A DNA stretch of 18,541 nucleotides from DATKLX01 sp035542155 (GCA_035542155.1 DATKLX010000210.1:1-18541), one strand, 5' to 3'; positions 1 to 8,883 are shown, counted from the stretch's first letter. Numbers and translations are program-made. The notes: a model not told the origin generated them from the sequence alone.

Positions 1-190
1 TGGTGCATCTCCTGTGGAAGATCACCATAAGCTTAGCGGAAAATTCGCCGCCGCTGGATCAAACAGGGTTCAATTGGTAAAGTTCAAGTTTTTTCGTTTT
101 TAAGCGTTTTGCCAGTTATTTGCACAAAAGTTACGCTAAGGGGTCGTAAAGAATTAATTCCGCATTTTCTTTGCCCCAATATCTGCTTCA

Positions 191-355
191 TGTCGTTGCG
201 AGGAGCGTTCTTTGCGACGAAGCAATCTCCAGGCCAACCAAGGAAAGGGTACTTTGCCAGGAAGTGCATGGGTCGATCAGCGCTTTGCTTGGTTATTTCG
301 GAGATTGCCACGTCACCCCCTCGGAAGAGCACCGAGGGGGTTCCTCGCAATGACA
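191..355. repeat. Dispersed repeat element with imperfect terminal inverted repeats
   Basis: The ends are inverted copies. TGTCGTTGCGAGGAG (191-205) pairs with TTCCTCGCAATGACA (341-355), 13 of 15 positions matching. A nested pair, GCAATCTCC (222-230) and GGAGATTGC (300-308), lies inside, and a further hairpin of CCCCCTCGG (316-324) with CCGAGGGGG (332-340) sits near the right end. In one frame the left end reads as the peptide SLRGAFFATKQS, a phrase familiar from spurious ORFs annotated in many genomes with this repeat type. It encodes no transposase and resembles a palindromic, MITE-like dispersed repeat. The short reading frames on both strands here are by-products of the repeat. Confidence 0.75.
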
Positions 356-446
356 CGACTGGAGTGGTCTGGCGTGGTGGGCCTAGAAATGGATTCACCA
401 ATATTCTGCGTTCTTATTCTTTTACATTTCCTAAGGAGCCAGGTAA

Positions 447-464
447 CGCAAACTTCAGTTTGCG
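447..464. repeat. Short perfect hairpin upstream of the first gene
   Basis: CGCAAAC (447-453) and GTTTGCG (458-464) form a 7-bp perfect stem with the 4-nt loop TTCA. It lies about 50 bases upstream of the first coding region and has no T-run after it, so it is not an obvious terminator. It may be a fragment of another dispersed palindrome. Apart from this and the repeat at 191-355, I see no gene in 1-513. Confidence 0.45.
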
Positions 465-489
465 ACCGGAGTACAATTGGTAGTATAAA
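460..489 (+). promoter_or_regulatory. Possible sigma-70-type promoter for the unknown membrane protein
   Basis: TTGCGA (460-465), an 18-bp spacer and TATAAA (484-489) resemble -35 and -10 boxes. Transcription would start near 496, only a few bases before the Shine-Dalgarno sequence GGGGAGG (501-507). The -35 box overlaps the hairpin at 447-464. The match is moderate. Confidence 0.35.
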
Positions 490-513
490 AGGTGGGTTCA
501 GGGGAGGAATTCA

Positions 514-1086
514 ATGATGAAAACCCGTACGAAATTCATCTTTTTAATTATCCCTCTATTTTTGATTCTATTTACGTTTATTTATTTTTTTATTATGTCC
601 AGCGGTATCCTTGTGCCCTGGAAATTACTGGGGAAACCAACAGAAAATATATTCAAAATAGATGGGTATAACCCCGGCGCAGGGAAATTATTCGTTTCTA
701 CAGATTCGGGAGAAAGGTACTCTCTCCAATATTTTCCGGGAGATTCCTTTGAATCGCCGATCTGGAATAAAGATAAAAATTATCAAGTCGAGCTTGACCC
801 AGCTCTTGGGAGCAGCCATACATCTGAAGGCGCGCTATCTCCCCCAACCCCTTTCCAGGTAAAGCAAATCTATCAGTTTTCGCTACCGCAAATTGAGGGT
901 TCAAATGTGCATAAGTTTGCTTTGTCCGAAGATGGAAACTTGTGGTATTGGGGTGTAGGAGGAAGCGTATTTCAGGGTTTGCTCTTTGTTTTGATCGTGA
1001 CAATTGAAATCCTGGCTTATGCGTTTGAGTTATTCGTGTTTTTGATTATCTTTTTGACGAAAAGAATAAAGAATAAAACAATGTGA
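514..1086 (+). CDS. Unknown protein with N- and C-terminal membrane segments
   Basis: I do not recognise this 190-residue protein. It has a strongly hydrophobic segment at about residues 8-29 and a second one at about 150-180. Between them is a soluble stretch of about 120 residues (about 30-150) rich in aromatic and polar residues. The C-terminus is lysine/arginine-rich (TKRIKNKTM), which suggests both ends face the cytoplasm and the middle faces outward. The start is supported by GGGGAGG (501-507) seven bases upstream; a second ATG follows immediately at 517. Its base composition is clearly more AT-rich than the transporter and kinase genes downstream, which hints at a separate origin. No catalytic motif is visible and the neighbours do not suggest a role. 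Confidence 0.7.
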   Translation: MMKTRTKFIFLIIPLFLILFTFIYFFIMSSGILVPWKLLGKPTENIFKIDGYNPGAGKLFVSTDSGERYSLQYFPGDSFESPIWNKDKNYQVELDPALGSSHTSEGALSPPTPFQVKQIYQFSLPQIEGSNVHKFALSEDGNLWYWGVGGSVFQGLLFVLIVTIEILAYAFELFVFLIIFLTKRIKNKTM

Positions 1087-1245
1087 TCCAAGCTTCAGTT
1101 TGGGGGTTTGATAACGTATATCGAAGTTTGTTCCCATGGGTATAAACCAAAGTTTGTGTTCCTTTTATTTTTGTGGTTTAATCAACATAGCTCTTGCACG
1201 ATCGTTCATCTGAATACCAAACTTGCCACCCGGGAGAGTCTCCCC

Positions 1246-2487
1246 ATGCCTGCTGAGCGCTACCGCGTATACGGCTACCGTTGGGTCGTGTTGGCTGTAT
1301 TCATGTTCATCAACCTGACCATCCAGGTCCTGTGGATCAGCTATGCCCCGATCACCGGGTTGGCCGCGCGCTACTACGCCGTCGGCGACCTGCAGATCGG
1401 CCTGCTGGCGATGTCCTTTATGATCGCCTTCATCCCGCTCTCCATCCCGGTCTCCTGGGTGATCGATACCTACGGCTTCCGCCTGGCGGTTAGCATCGGC
1501 GCGGTGTTGATGGGCGTCTTTGGCGTGGCGCGTGGCCTGGCCGGCTCCAGCTACACCCTGGCGCTGATCAGCACCATTGGCCTGGCGGTCGCCCAGCCTT
1601 TCCTGCTCAACGCCTGGACCAAGGTGCCGGCGCGCTGGTTTGCCAGCGACGAGCGCGCCACCGCGGTGGGGTTGGTGACCCTCTCTAACCTGATCGGCAC
1701 CGCACTGGGGATGCTTCTCACCCCCATGCTCGTCGCGACCATGCCCATCCCGACCGTCCAGCTAGCCTATGGCGCCATCGCGGCCCTCTCGGCGGTGCTC
1801 TTCCTGGCCTTTGCTCGAGAGACCCCGCCCACGCCCCCCGGTCCCCCTGAGCTGGAGGCGCGCGCCCTGATGCTGGACGGGCTCAAGCACGCCTTTACGG
1901 TGCGTCCCTTCTGTCTGTACCTGGTAGTCTCCTTCTTTGGCATGGGCATCTTCAACGGGCTCAGCACCTGGATTGAGAACATCATCCGTCCGCGCGGTTT
2001 TTCGCCGACTGACGCGGGGACGCTCGGCGCGCTGCTCTTGGTCGGCGGTCTGTTTGGTGCGGTAGCCATTCCCCCCTTCTCCGACCGCCAGCACAAGCGC
2101 AAACGCTATCTGCTTCTTGGAATCAGTCTGGCGATTCCCGGCCTGATCGGGCTGACCTTTGCCACGCAGGCCTGGCTGCTATACCTCTCGGCCTTTGGAA
2201 TGGGCTTCTTCCTGATCAGCTCCAGCCCGATCGGGATGCAGTACGCCGCGGAGATCACCCGCCCTACGCCGGAAGGAACCTCGAACGGCCTGATCCAGCT
2301 CTTCGGCCAGGCTTCGGTGGTCTTCGTCTACATCATGCAGGCCATGCAAACCCCGGATGGATCCTTCACCCCGGCCCTGCTCCTCTCTGCCGCCCTGCTG
2401 GCGTTCAGCTCCTTGCTCGTCCTCCAGCTCAAAGACCCGGAGCCGGAAAGAGAAGAGGTTTACCACAGAGAGCACAGCCTGTCCTAG
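1246..2487 (+). CDS. MFS transporter, FLVCR-like subfamily
   Basis: This is a major facilitator protein of 413 residues with about 12 hydrophobic helices and a charged central loop near residues 190-220. The N-terminal YRWVVLAVFMF stretch and the PARWFASDERATAVG segment (about 128-142) resemble the FLVCR/DIRC2-type branch of MFS rather than classical sugar porters. I chose the ATG at 1246, preceded by GGGAGA (1232-1237). The same frame is open to 1108, but the extra 46 residues are low-complexity and AT-rich, unlike the body. The following kinase gene, on the same strand about 100 bases on, suggests uptake of a substrate that is then phosphorylated, though FLVCR-type proteins have other substrates too. 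The last nine codons or so are supplied by a repeat element, so the C-terminal tail is probably not conserved. Substrate unknown. Confidence 0.85.
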   Translation: MPAERYRVYGYRWVVLAVFMFINLTIQVLWISYAPITGLAARYYAVGDLQIGLLAMSFMIAFIPLSIPVSWVIDTYGFRLAVSIGAVLMGVFGVARGLAGSSYTLALISTIGLAVAQPFLLNAWTKVPARWFASDERATAVGLVTLSNLIGTALGMLLTPMLVATMPIPTVQLAYGAIAALSAVLFLAFARETPPTPPGPPELEARALMLDGLKHAFTVRPFCLYLVVSFFGMGIFNGLSTWIENIIRPRGFSPTDAGTLGALLLVGGLFGAVAIPPFSDRQHKRKRYLLLGISLAIPGLIGLTFATQAWLLYLSAFGMGFFLISSSPIGMQYAAEITRPTPEGTSNGLIQLFGQASVVFVYIMQAMQTPDGSFTPALLLSAALLAFSSLLVLQLKDPEPEREEVYHREHSLS

Positions 2488-2568
2488 TCGGACAGTCCAG
2501 GGAGATATCAGAGAAAAAGCTTGAACCACCTTCTTTCCCTCCGCGCTCTCCGTGTGTTCTGTAGTAAA
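2459..2568. repeat. Inverted-repeat element spanning the MFS-kinase gap
   Basis: TTTACCACAGAGAGCACAG (2459-2477) has an imperfect inverted counterpart at 2552-2568, which reads TTTACTACAGAACACAC on the - strand. The 'TTTACCACAGAGAACACAGAG' style of sequence is a familiar dispersed repeat in several bacterial groups; on the - strand it reads FTTEHTESAEG. The left arm begins inside the MFS gene and supplies its last codons and stop. A small hairpin, CTGTCC (2479-2484) with GGACAG (2490-2495), lies just inside it. Confidence 0.6.
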
Positions 2569-2585
2569 TTCTTCTTGAGGCAATC

Positions 2586-4157
2586 ATGACCGACAAATAC
2601 ATTCTCGCCATTGACCTGGGCACGTCGGGGGCCAAGGTTGCGCTGATCTCCACCCTCGGCCGGGTGCTCGGATGGGAGAGCGAGCCCGTCGCGCTCCACA
2701 TCACCCCGGACGGCGGAGCAGAGCAGGCGCCCGAGGACTGGTGGCAGTCCATCCTGAATGCGTCCTGGCGGCTGCTGCGCCGCGACCTGGCGCCGCGGAC
2801 CGAGATCGGCGGGGTGTGCTGCTCCAGCCAGGGAGAAGGCACCGTCGCGGTGGACCGCGAAGGCCGGCCGCTGATGAACTGCGTGCTGTGGATGGATATG
2901 CGCGGCGAGCCCTACCTGCGCAAGCAGGTCAGCGGGGCAATCAACGTCGCCGGGTATGACGCCCTCAAGCTGCAGCGCTGGCTGCGCCTGACCGGCGGGC
3001 TGCCGTCGCTGACCGGCAAGGACCCATCCGCGCACATGCTGCTGATCAAAGAGAAATTCCCCCAGGTCTACGCGCGGACCTACAAATTCCTCAACGTCCT
3101 CGATTACATCAACCTGCGCCTGTGCGGGCGCTTCGTCGCCACCGTCGACTCGATCCTCACCTCCTGGGTGACCGATAACCGCGACCCGGACCACGTGCGC
3201 TACGACCCGGTGCTGGTGCGTTACAGCGGGATCGACGCGGACAGGTTCCCCGAGGTGGTTCCCTGCAAGGAGGTGCTAGGCTGCCTGGCGGCCGATGCTG
3301 CCGAGGCATTGGGATTGGACCGCTCCGTTCAGGTGGTCGCCGGATCGATCGACAACACTGCCGCCGCGGTCGGCGCGGGAGCGGTTGAGGATTACCTGCC
3401 GCACCTGTATATCGGCACTTCTTCGTGGATCGCGGCCCACGTCCCGCAGAAAAAGACCGATATCAACACCTACCTGGCCTCGGTTCCCTGCGCCGTCCCG
3501 GGGCGCTTCCTGCTCACCGCTCTGCAGGCCACCGCGGGGGGCAACCTGACCTTCCTCAAGGAAAAGATCCTCTACCACAAAGATGAGCTGCTCCAGGAAG
3601 CCGACGTTCCCAACGTGTACCAGATCATGGACCGCATCGCCGAGCGCGTCCCGGCGGGGAGCAATGGCGTGCTCTACACCCCCTGGATTTGGGGCGAGCG
3701 TGCGCCGGTGGATGACCGCAGCCTGCGCGCCGGGTTATACAATCTCTCCCTCCATAACAATCGCGAGGACATCATCCGCGCCTTTTTCGAAGGGGTAGCG
3801 TTCAACACCCGCTGGCTGATCGCTCCGGTGGAGAAATTCCTCGGGCGCCAGTTGAGCGCGATCCACCTGGCCGGCGGCGGGGGCAATTCCAACGTGTGGT
3901 GCCAGATCTTCGCCGACGTGCTGAAGATTCCGGTGAAGCAGGTTCGCGACCCGATCCAGGCCAACGCGCGCGGCGCGGCGCTGATCGCCGCCGTTGGGTT
4001 GGGGGAAATCCGCTTTGAAGACGTGCCCCGCCTGGTGGAGATCCAGCGCACCTACGAGCCCAATCCGCGGAATCGGGCGGTGTACGATGAGCGCTTCGAG
4101 GAGTTCCAGGAGATTTACAGGCAGATGAAGGGTGTGTATAAGAGGATGAATGGATAA
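2586..4157 (+). CDS. FGGY-family carbohydrate kinase, substrate unassigned
   Basis: This ATP-dependent sugar kinase of 523 residues has the full length of its family. The N-terminal phosphate-binding motif AIDLGTSGAKVAL (8-20), the AGSIDNTAAAVGAG segment holding the likely catalytic base Asp256, IGTSSWI (276-282) and the C-terminal nucleotide-binding motif LAGGGGNSNVWCQIFADVL (428-446) are all present. Overall it looks xylulokinase-like. However, the position where xylulokinases carry a Q-M-H-G motif reads SSQGEG (80-85), so I do not assign xylulose as substrate. The start ATG has GAGG upstream (TTGAGGCAATC). It probably shares a transcript with the MFS gene and ends just before a strong terminator. 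The class II aldolase on the opposite strand makes a phosphorylate-then-cleave route for a ketose or similar sugar plausible; this is inference. Confidence 0.88.
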   Translation: MTDKYILAIDLGTSGAKVALISTLGRVLGWESEPVALHITPDGGAEQAPEDWWQSILNASWRLLRRDLAPRTEIGGVCCSSQGEGTVAVDREGRPLMNCVLWMDMRGEPYLRKQVSGAINVAGYDALKLQRWLRLTGGLPSLTGKDPSAHMLLIKEKFPQVYARTYKFLNVLDYINLRLCGRFVATVDSILTSWVTDNRDPDHVRYDPVLVRYSGIDADRFPEVVPCKEVLGCLAADAAEALGLDRSVQVVAGSIDNTAAAVGAGAVEDYLPHLYIGTSSWIAAHVPQKKTDINTYLASVPCAVPGRFLLTALQATAGGNLTFLKEKILYHKDELLQEADVPNVYQIMDRIAERVPAGSNGVLYTPWIWGERAPVDDRSLRAGLYNLSLHNNREDIIRAFFEGVAFNTRWLIAPVEKFLGRQLSAIHLAGGGGNSNVWCQIFADVLKIPVKQVRDPIQANARGAALIAAVGLGEIRFEDVPRLVEIQRTYEPNPRNRAVYDERFEEFQEIYRQMKGVYKRMNG

Positions 4158-4159
4158 GA

Positions 4160-4190
4160 AAATCCCCCGGTGAGTTCAGCCGGGGGATTT
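4160..4190. terminator. Bidirectional intrinsic terminator between convergent operons
   Basis: AAATCCCCCGG (4160-4170) and CCGGGGGATTT (4180-4190) form a perfect 11-bp stem with a 9-nt loop. Because the stem is flanked by A on one side and T on the other, it has a T-rich exit on both strands. It begins two bases after the kinase stop codon. On the - strand it would end transcripts coming from the aldolase/aminotransferase operon. Confidence 0.85.
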
Positions 4191-4286
4191 CATTTATCCG
4201 AAGGATTCTCCTCATCAAGGACCCATTGGATAGGGAATGTATTCATTGGTGATCATCGTCTTGAACCATTGGACAATCTCCGGAAG

Positions 4287-4308
4287 GGGCGGACCTATGA
4301 GTCCGCCC
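4287..4308. repeat. Perfect 8-bp hairpin in the convergent intergenic region
   Basis: GGGCGGAC (4287-4294) and GTCCGCCC (4301-4308) are perfect inverted copies around a 6-nt loop. There is no adjacent T-run. It may be a dispersed palindrome or a structural barrier at the 3' end of the - strand operon. Nothing else is recognisable in 4191-4379. Confidence 0.5.
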
Positions 4309-4379
4309 TGTCCTTGCCGGGTGGTCGTTGGATCAGTTGGTCCGACACGCAGGTCGACCCTTACGGAAAAAAGAAGATC

Positions 4380-4636
4380 CTATACCCTTGCCACCCAGGC
4401 CATCTCTGGGCTGTCGTTAGCCATTTCTTCGAAGAAAAAATCCCCAGTGACCATACGATGGGTGAAACCGACCCGGGCCAGCAGGTGCTCCATCTCGTAA
4501 CGGAACACGCAATGCAGCCGCTCGGGCTCCCACTCCCAACGCGCGACCACCTCGCCGCGCGGGTCGATCTCGCCCCCCAATCGGGCGTGGCTTCATCATA
4601 GAAATACGCGTCTAACCCGGTCCAATTCTGGTTCAT
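4380..4636 (-). pseudogene. Frameshifted C-terminal remnant of a class I SAM methyltransferase
   Basis: The ATG at 4636 lies two bases after the aminotransferase stop, with AGGGATAAGG-like sequence before it, so it is placed for coupled translation. The frame begins MNQNWTGLDAYFYDEATPDW. After a run of six G on the - strand (4573-4578) the recognisable protein continues in another frame as GGEIDPRGEVVARWEWEPER and on to a stop at 4380-4382. The downstream part contains FRYEMEHLLARVGF, a GDF motif and DSPEMAWVAR, which closely resembles the C-terminal end of SAM-dependent methyltransferases of the UbiE/Methyltransf type. One extra G would join the frames into about 85 residues. The SAM-binding N-terminal domain is absent, so even a corrected frame could not be a complete enzyme. 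A sequencing error in the G-run cannot be excluded. Confidence 0.6.
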
Positions 4637-4638
4637 CC

Positions 4639-6079
<1,441 letters not shown>

Positions 6080-6087
<8 letters not shown>

Positions 6088-6778
6088 CGACTTTCACTCC
6101 CATGGGTTCTTTGAGCAGTTGTTCGGCTTTCTTCTCGTCCTGGCGCAGGCGATTGAAGGCAATCTCGCGCACAGGTAGGGGAATCCTGGTGACTTTCTTC
6201 TCGGTGCACAGGGCGAGCAGGTAGGTCAGGGCGACTTTTTCGAGCAGCTCGACGTTGAAGATGGCCCGCTCGGCGCTGTCGCCCAGGCAGACCGCGCCGT
6301 GGTTCTGCAGGATGTAAGCGTTGCAGTGGTTGCGCAGGCGCGCGGCGAGCGATTTTTTCAGCAACCCTGTCCCGCTCGGTGCGTAGGGGACGATCTCGAC
6401 CGAGCGGCCGAGGAAGCGCACCTGCTCGTCGTACAGCGCGGGGATAGGCTGGTTGATCAGGGCGAAGGCGCTGGCGTAAATCTGGTGGGTATGGATCACC
6501 ACCGCCGCGTCGGGGCGGTTGGCGTAGATCGCGGCGTGCAGGCTGGATTCGATCGAGGGCTTCATCCCCCCCTCGATCACCTTCAGATCCAGGCCAAGGA
6601 CGCAGATGTCCGTGGGCTGCATCTTCATGTAATCGAAATTGGAGGGGGTGATCGCCAGGGCGGGCTCGCCCGGGACCCGGGCAGACACATTCCCTCCGGT
6701 GCCGGCCAGGAATCCTTTCCCGACCAGCTTCTGGCAGATCTCTACGACCTGCGCCTGTGTTTCAGCGTAGTTGCTCAC
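6080..6778 (-). CDS. Class II aldolase/adducin family protein (fuculose-phosphate aldolase-like)
   Basis: This zinc-dependent class II aldolase/epimerase-fold protein has 232 residues. GTGGNVSAR (26-34) is the phosphate-binding loop, and Glu77 in PSIESSLH is the likely catalytic acid/base. HTH (96-98) and the His of QNHG (His160) form the zinc site. All key residues of the FucA/AraD family are present. Members cleave ketose 1-phosphates to dihydroxyacetone phosphate plus an aldehyde, or epimerise pentulose 5-phosphates. The start is GTG at 6778, with GAGGTGAA (6788-6781) close upstream. It is the first gene of a two-gene operon with the aminotransferase, convergent with the sugar kinase. FucA-like aldolase is the likeliest role; epimerase or decarboxylase activity cannot be ruled out. 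Confidence 0.87.
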
Positions 6779-6786
6779 GGTTCACC

Positions 6787-6816
6787 TCAGAAGGATCAAA
6801 TTCAGAAGGATCAAAT
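6787..6816. repeat. Perfect 15-bp tandem duplication in the aldolase leader
   Basis: TCAGAAGGATCAAAT occurs at 6787-6801 and again, directly abutting, at 6802-6816. A degenerate third copy, TCAGGTAGGATAAAT, follows at 6816-6830. The array ends at the Shine-Dalgarno region of the aldolase gene, so it lies in the promoter or 5' leader of that operon. It could be a repeated regulator site or a slippage duplication. Confidence 0.7.
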
Positions 6817-6855
6817 CAGGTAGGATAAATATACACCGGGTTGGCAAAATTTGTA

Positions 6856-7008
6856 TTATTCTCCATTGCCCGGGTCAAAGGTGAGCTGCATCTCCAGCGT
6901 CTCTTTGAAGATATCCCCGCTGACGTCCTTTTCCTTCGTTTCGGTGCGTGTTTCGATCACCTTGCCCCCGCTGCACTGCACGAAATCGCCAAAGGGGAAC
7001 TGAAAAGC
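6856..7008 (-). pseudogene. Coding-like fragment without a good start, possible gene remnant
   Basis: Between the hairpin at 7013-7030 and the stop at 6856, one - strand frame reads like real protein: FPFGDFVQCSGGKVIETRTE, then a charged stretch, and an end LTFDPGNGE. There is no ATG. The only in-frame candidate is GTG at 6981, with no Shine-Dalgarno sequence, which would give 41 residues. I recognise no family. It may be the 3' end of a gene whose 5' part was lost when the peptidase/terminator segment was placed beside it, or it may simply be a chance open frame. Confidence 0.3.
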
Positions 7009-7012
7009 TCTT

Positions 7013-7030
7013 AGCCCGCGGAGGCGGGCT
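7013..7030 (-). terminator. Probable terminator after the papain-like peptidase
   Basis: AGCCCGC (7013-7019) and GCGGGCT (7024-7030) form a 7-bp GC-rich stem with a 4-nt loop. On the - strand it is followed by AAGAGCTTTTC, a short T-run. It lies about 40 bases past the peptidase stop codon. Confidence 0.5.
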
Positions 7031-7069
7031 TGGTGTTGGTCAGGCGAGGCGGTTGTGGAAGGACGTGGT

Positions 7070-7837
7070 TCAGACCACGGCGGTCCAGGCGTCGGAGACG
7101 TTGTCAGGGGTGACGAAGGCGAAGGGCATATAGAAATAGCCCCCATCGCCCCAACCGGCCCCCCAACTGTTCTTGATGATGAACCAACCACCGCCAGCAG
7201 CTTTGGAGTCGGTCTGGTAGCCGGCGCAAAAAACGGCGTGCCCGCCGAGAACTTTCTCGCCGGGGCTCGGCATAGGCATCTTTCCGGTCTTGGCCACCGC
7301 GTCGGATTCGAAGCTTTCATAGACGCTGAAACCCATGACGAAGCCATTCCCTTCGGCCAGGCAGGCCTGCATATCGATCGGCCCGGCCAGGCGGTGGTAG
7401 GCGGCAATTTTGAAGGCCAGCGCATCCTGGAGGGCTTTTTTCGATGGCGCCTTGGTGAACTTCTTGATGGCGTAAGGCCAGTCTTTTTCGGGAGAACAGC
7501 CTATTTTCTGGAGGACCTTAAACCCGTCGCGGGGCATGGCGCCCGCGTCCTCACCGACGCTGTTTTCCCGGACGCGCTCCTCATAATATAAAAACAGGGG
7601 CGACATCGTTACCAGGTTGACCCCCAGCTTGACCTGGAGGAATTCGCGCATCCCGACCGCGATCGCGAAGCCGGTGCAGGAGCCCAATTGGCCCTGGTCG
7701 CGCACCGGCGAGCAGAGGTGGCGCAGGTCTACCGAGGGAGGCAGCGGCGCGGTGGGTGGGCGGACCGCCTGGAATGAAAAATCTGCGGGATCGGGTCGAT
7801 CGGGAAGATAGCCGTAGGCGTGTGGCATGCTTGTCAT
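7070..7837 (-). CDS. Papain-like (C1 family) cysteine peptidase, apparently cytoplasmic
   Basis: This 255-residue protein has the complete papain catalytic set. Gln48 (oxyanion hole) and Cys54 lie in DQGQLGSCTGFA, His200 is in GGHAV, and Asn223 is in IIKNSWGAGWGDGGYFYMP, the strongest family signature. The Trp that usually follows the active Cys is Thr here. There is no signal peptide and no inhibitory pro-domain: the mature fold begins around residue 35, after a short PDRPDP-type N-terminal segment seen in many bacterial C1 proteins. ATG at 7837 has AGGA only four bases upstream. ATG at 7828 (residue 4) is better spaced from AAGGA and may be the true start. The gene stands alone between two other units. 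Role unknown; intracellular proteolysis or activation by an unseen partner are both possible. Confidence 0.87.
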   Translation of the reverse strand: MTSMPHAYGYLPDRPDPADFSFQAVRPPTAPLPPSVDLRHLCSPVRDQGQLGSCTGFAIAVGMREFLQVKLGVNLVTMSPLFLYYEERVRENSVGEDAGAMPRDGFKVLQKIGCSPEKDWPYAIKKFTKAPSKKALQDALAFKIAAYHRLAGPIDMQACLAEGNGFVMGFSVYESFESDAVAKTGKMPMPSPGEKVLGGHAVFCAGYQTDSKAAGGGWFIIKNSWGAGWGDGGYFYMPFAFVTPDNVSDAWTAVV

Positions 7838-7918
7838 CCTTTCCTGACAAAATATGAATGAACCGATGTCCAGTGATATGCCAGACAGGGGTTCGCTTAT
7901 ACGACGAAAATCACAAAC

Positions 7919-7924
7919 ATTATA
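7919..7924 (-). promoter_or_regulatory. Possible -10 box for the peptidase gene
   Basis: TATAAT occurs on the - strand here, in the 128-base gap between the stress-protein and peptidase genes. No convincing -35 hexamer lies at the right distance. The implied leader is about 80 bases. The rest of the gap holds only short imperfect palindromes. Confidence 0.3.
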
Positions 7925-7965
7925 TAGGTTTATTCCCGGAATGTTTCTGTGAGTTGGATTAATCC

Positions 7966-8883
7966 TTAGGGGATTTCATGGTTTGCCTGCACGCGGACAA
8001 GCATCACGGGTACGGGCGTTTTTGATAAAAGCTTGGGAGTCAGACTGCCCTCCCAATGGGAATCAAAAGAGCTTTGACCGTGTGTGGCCATGATGACCAG
8101 GTCGTTCCCTTCCGAGTGGATGGATTCAATCAGTTTGGGCATAACGTCGCCCCTCGATACGGTGTTCGAAACGGATAATCCCTGACGGGTAAGCTGCGCC
8201 GATATCTCGCGCAGGTAATAATCTGCCTGTAGAGCCGATAGATCCAAAGACAACGATTTGGCGTTCGGGTAGAACCGGCCGGTGATTGCCTCTTTACCAG
8301 GAAGCGTCTCTGGAGTAGGTACGATGGTCAACAGTCGAATCTTTGCCCGACATTTCTTAGCCACATAGGCTCCAATCGGTATGGCTGCTTCATGTGCTGT
8401 AGATCCATCCAATGGGAGGAGAATTTGTGTAATTGGGATTCCTCCTGACGTTTTTGCTGAATTGGGTCGAATAAACAGAACAGGAACTGAAACATGGCGG
8501 ATGACCTGTTGGGCTATGCTGCCAAAGAGCATATCTCTGATCCCCCCATTTCCATGTGCGCAAAGGACAACCAAGTCAGTCTGCAATTCTCTGGCATGGT
8601 TGCTGATGGTTTGGGCGACGCCCTCTTCCTGGACCTCGTGCACATCCTGCAAAATCTCTATCTTCGTTGACGAAAATTTTTTGGCTGTCCGATCAAGATA
8701 CTCTTTCGCTTCGGCTACTTCACGCAGGTGATGTTGGCCATGGATTTCTCTGGGGGCACCTTTTTCTACGACGTGAAACAGAATGATGGTAGCTTGAAAC
8801 TGTTCAGCGAGGTAACGGGATAATGGCAATACGGTTTCGGCCAGTTTTGATCCATCCAGGGGAACTAAGATTCGATTGAACAT
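7966..8883 (-). CDS. Tandem-domain universal stress protein
   Basis: This 305-residue protein has two UspA domains in a row. Domain 1 (about 1-141) begins MFNRILVPLDGS and ends with the ATP-binding motif HGNGGIRDMLFGS (110-122) followed by VPVLFIRP. Domain 2 (about 151-298) begins ITQILLPLDGS and ends with THGQSSFDSHWEGS (267-280), in which the second glycine of the nucleotide motif is replaced by Ser. Domain 1 therefore probably binds ATP, while domain 2 is degenerate or binds it differently. A strong Shine-Dalgarno sequence, GGGAGGAGG, precedes the ATG. It lies 68 bases downstream of the Nramp gene on the same strand and has the same lower GC content, so it is probably the last gene of the manganese operon. 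The exact stress it responds to is unknown. Confidence 0.9.
   Translation of the reverse strand: MFNRILVPLDGSKLAETVLPLSRYLAEQFQATIILFHVVEKGAPREIHGQHHLREVAEAKEYLDRTAKKFSSTKIEILQDVHEVQEEGVAQTISNHARELQTDLVVLCAHGNGGIRDMLFGSIAQQVIRHVSVPVLFIRPNSAKTSGGIPITQILLPLDGSTAHEAAIPIGAYVAKKCRAKIRLLTIVPTPETLPGKEAITGRFYPNAKSLSLDLSALQADYYLREISAQLTRQGLSVSNTVSRGDVMPKLIESIHSEGNDLVIMATHGQSSFDSHWEGSLTPKLLSKTPVPVMLVRVQANHEIP

Noticed and set aside
84..517. Several small open frames on both strands at the left edge
   Set aside because: They are translations of the palindromic repeat at 191-355 and its flanks, with no ribosome sites.
1108..1245. N-terminal extension of the MFS transporter by 46 residues
   Set aside because: The stretch is AT-rich and unlike MFS N-termini. 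The ATG at 1246 has its own ribosome site and fits the family start. I also found no convincing promoter in 1087-1245.
4170..4601. Open frame of 143 residues on the + strand in the convergent gap
   Set aside because: It starts inside the terminator hairpin and runs antisense to the methyltransferase remnant, which has recognisable protein similarity.
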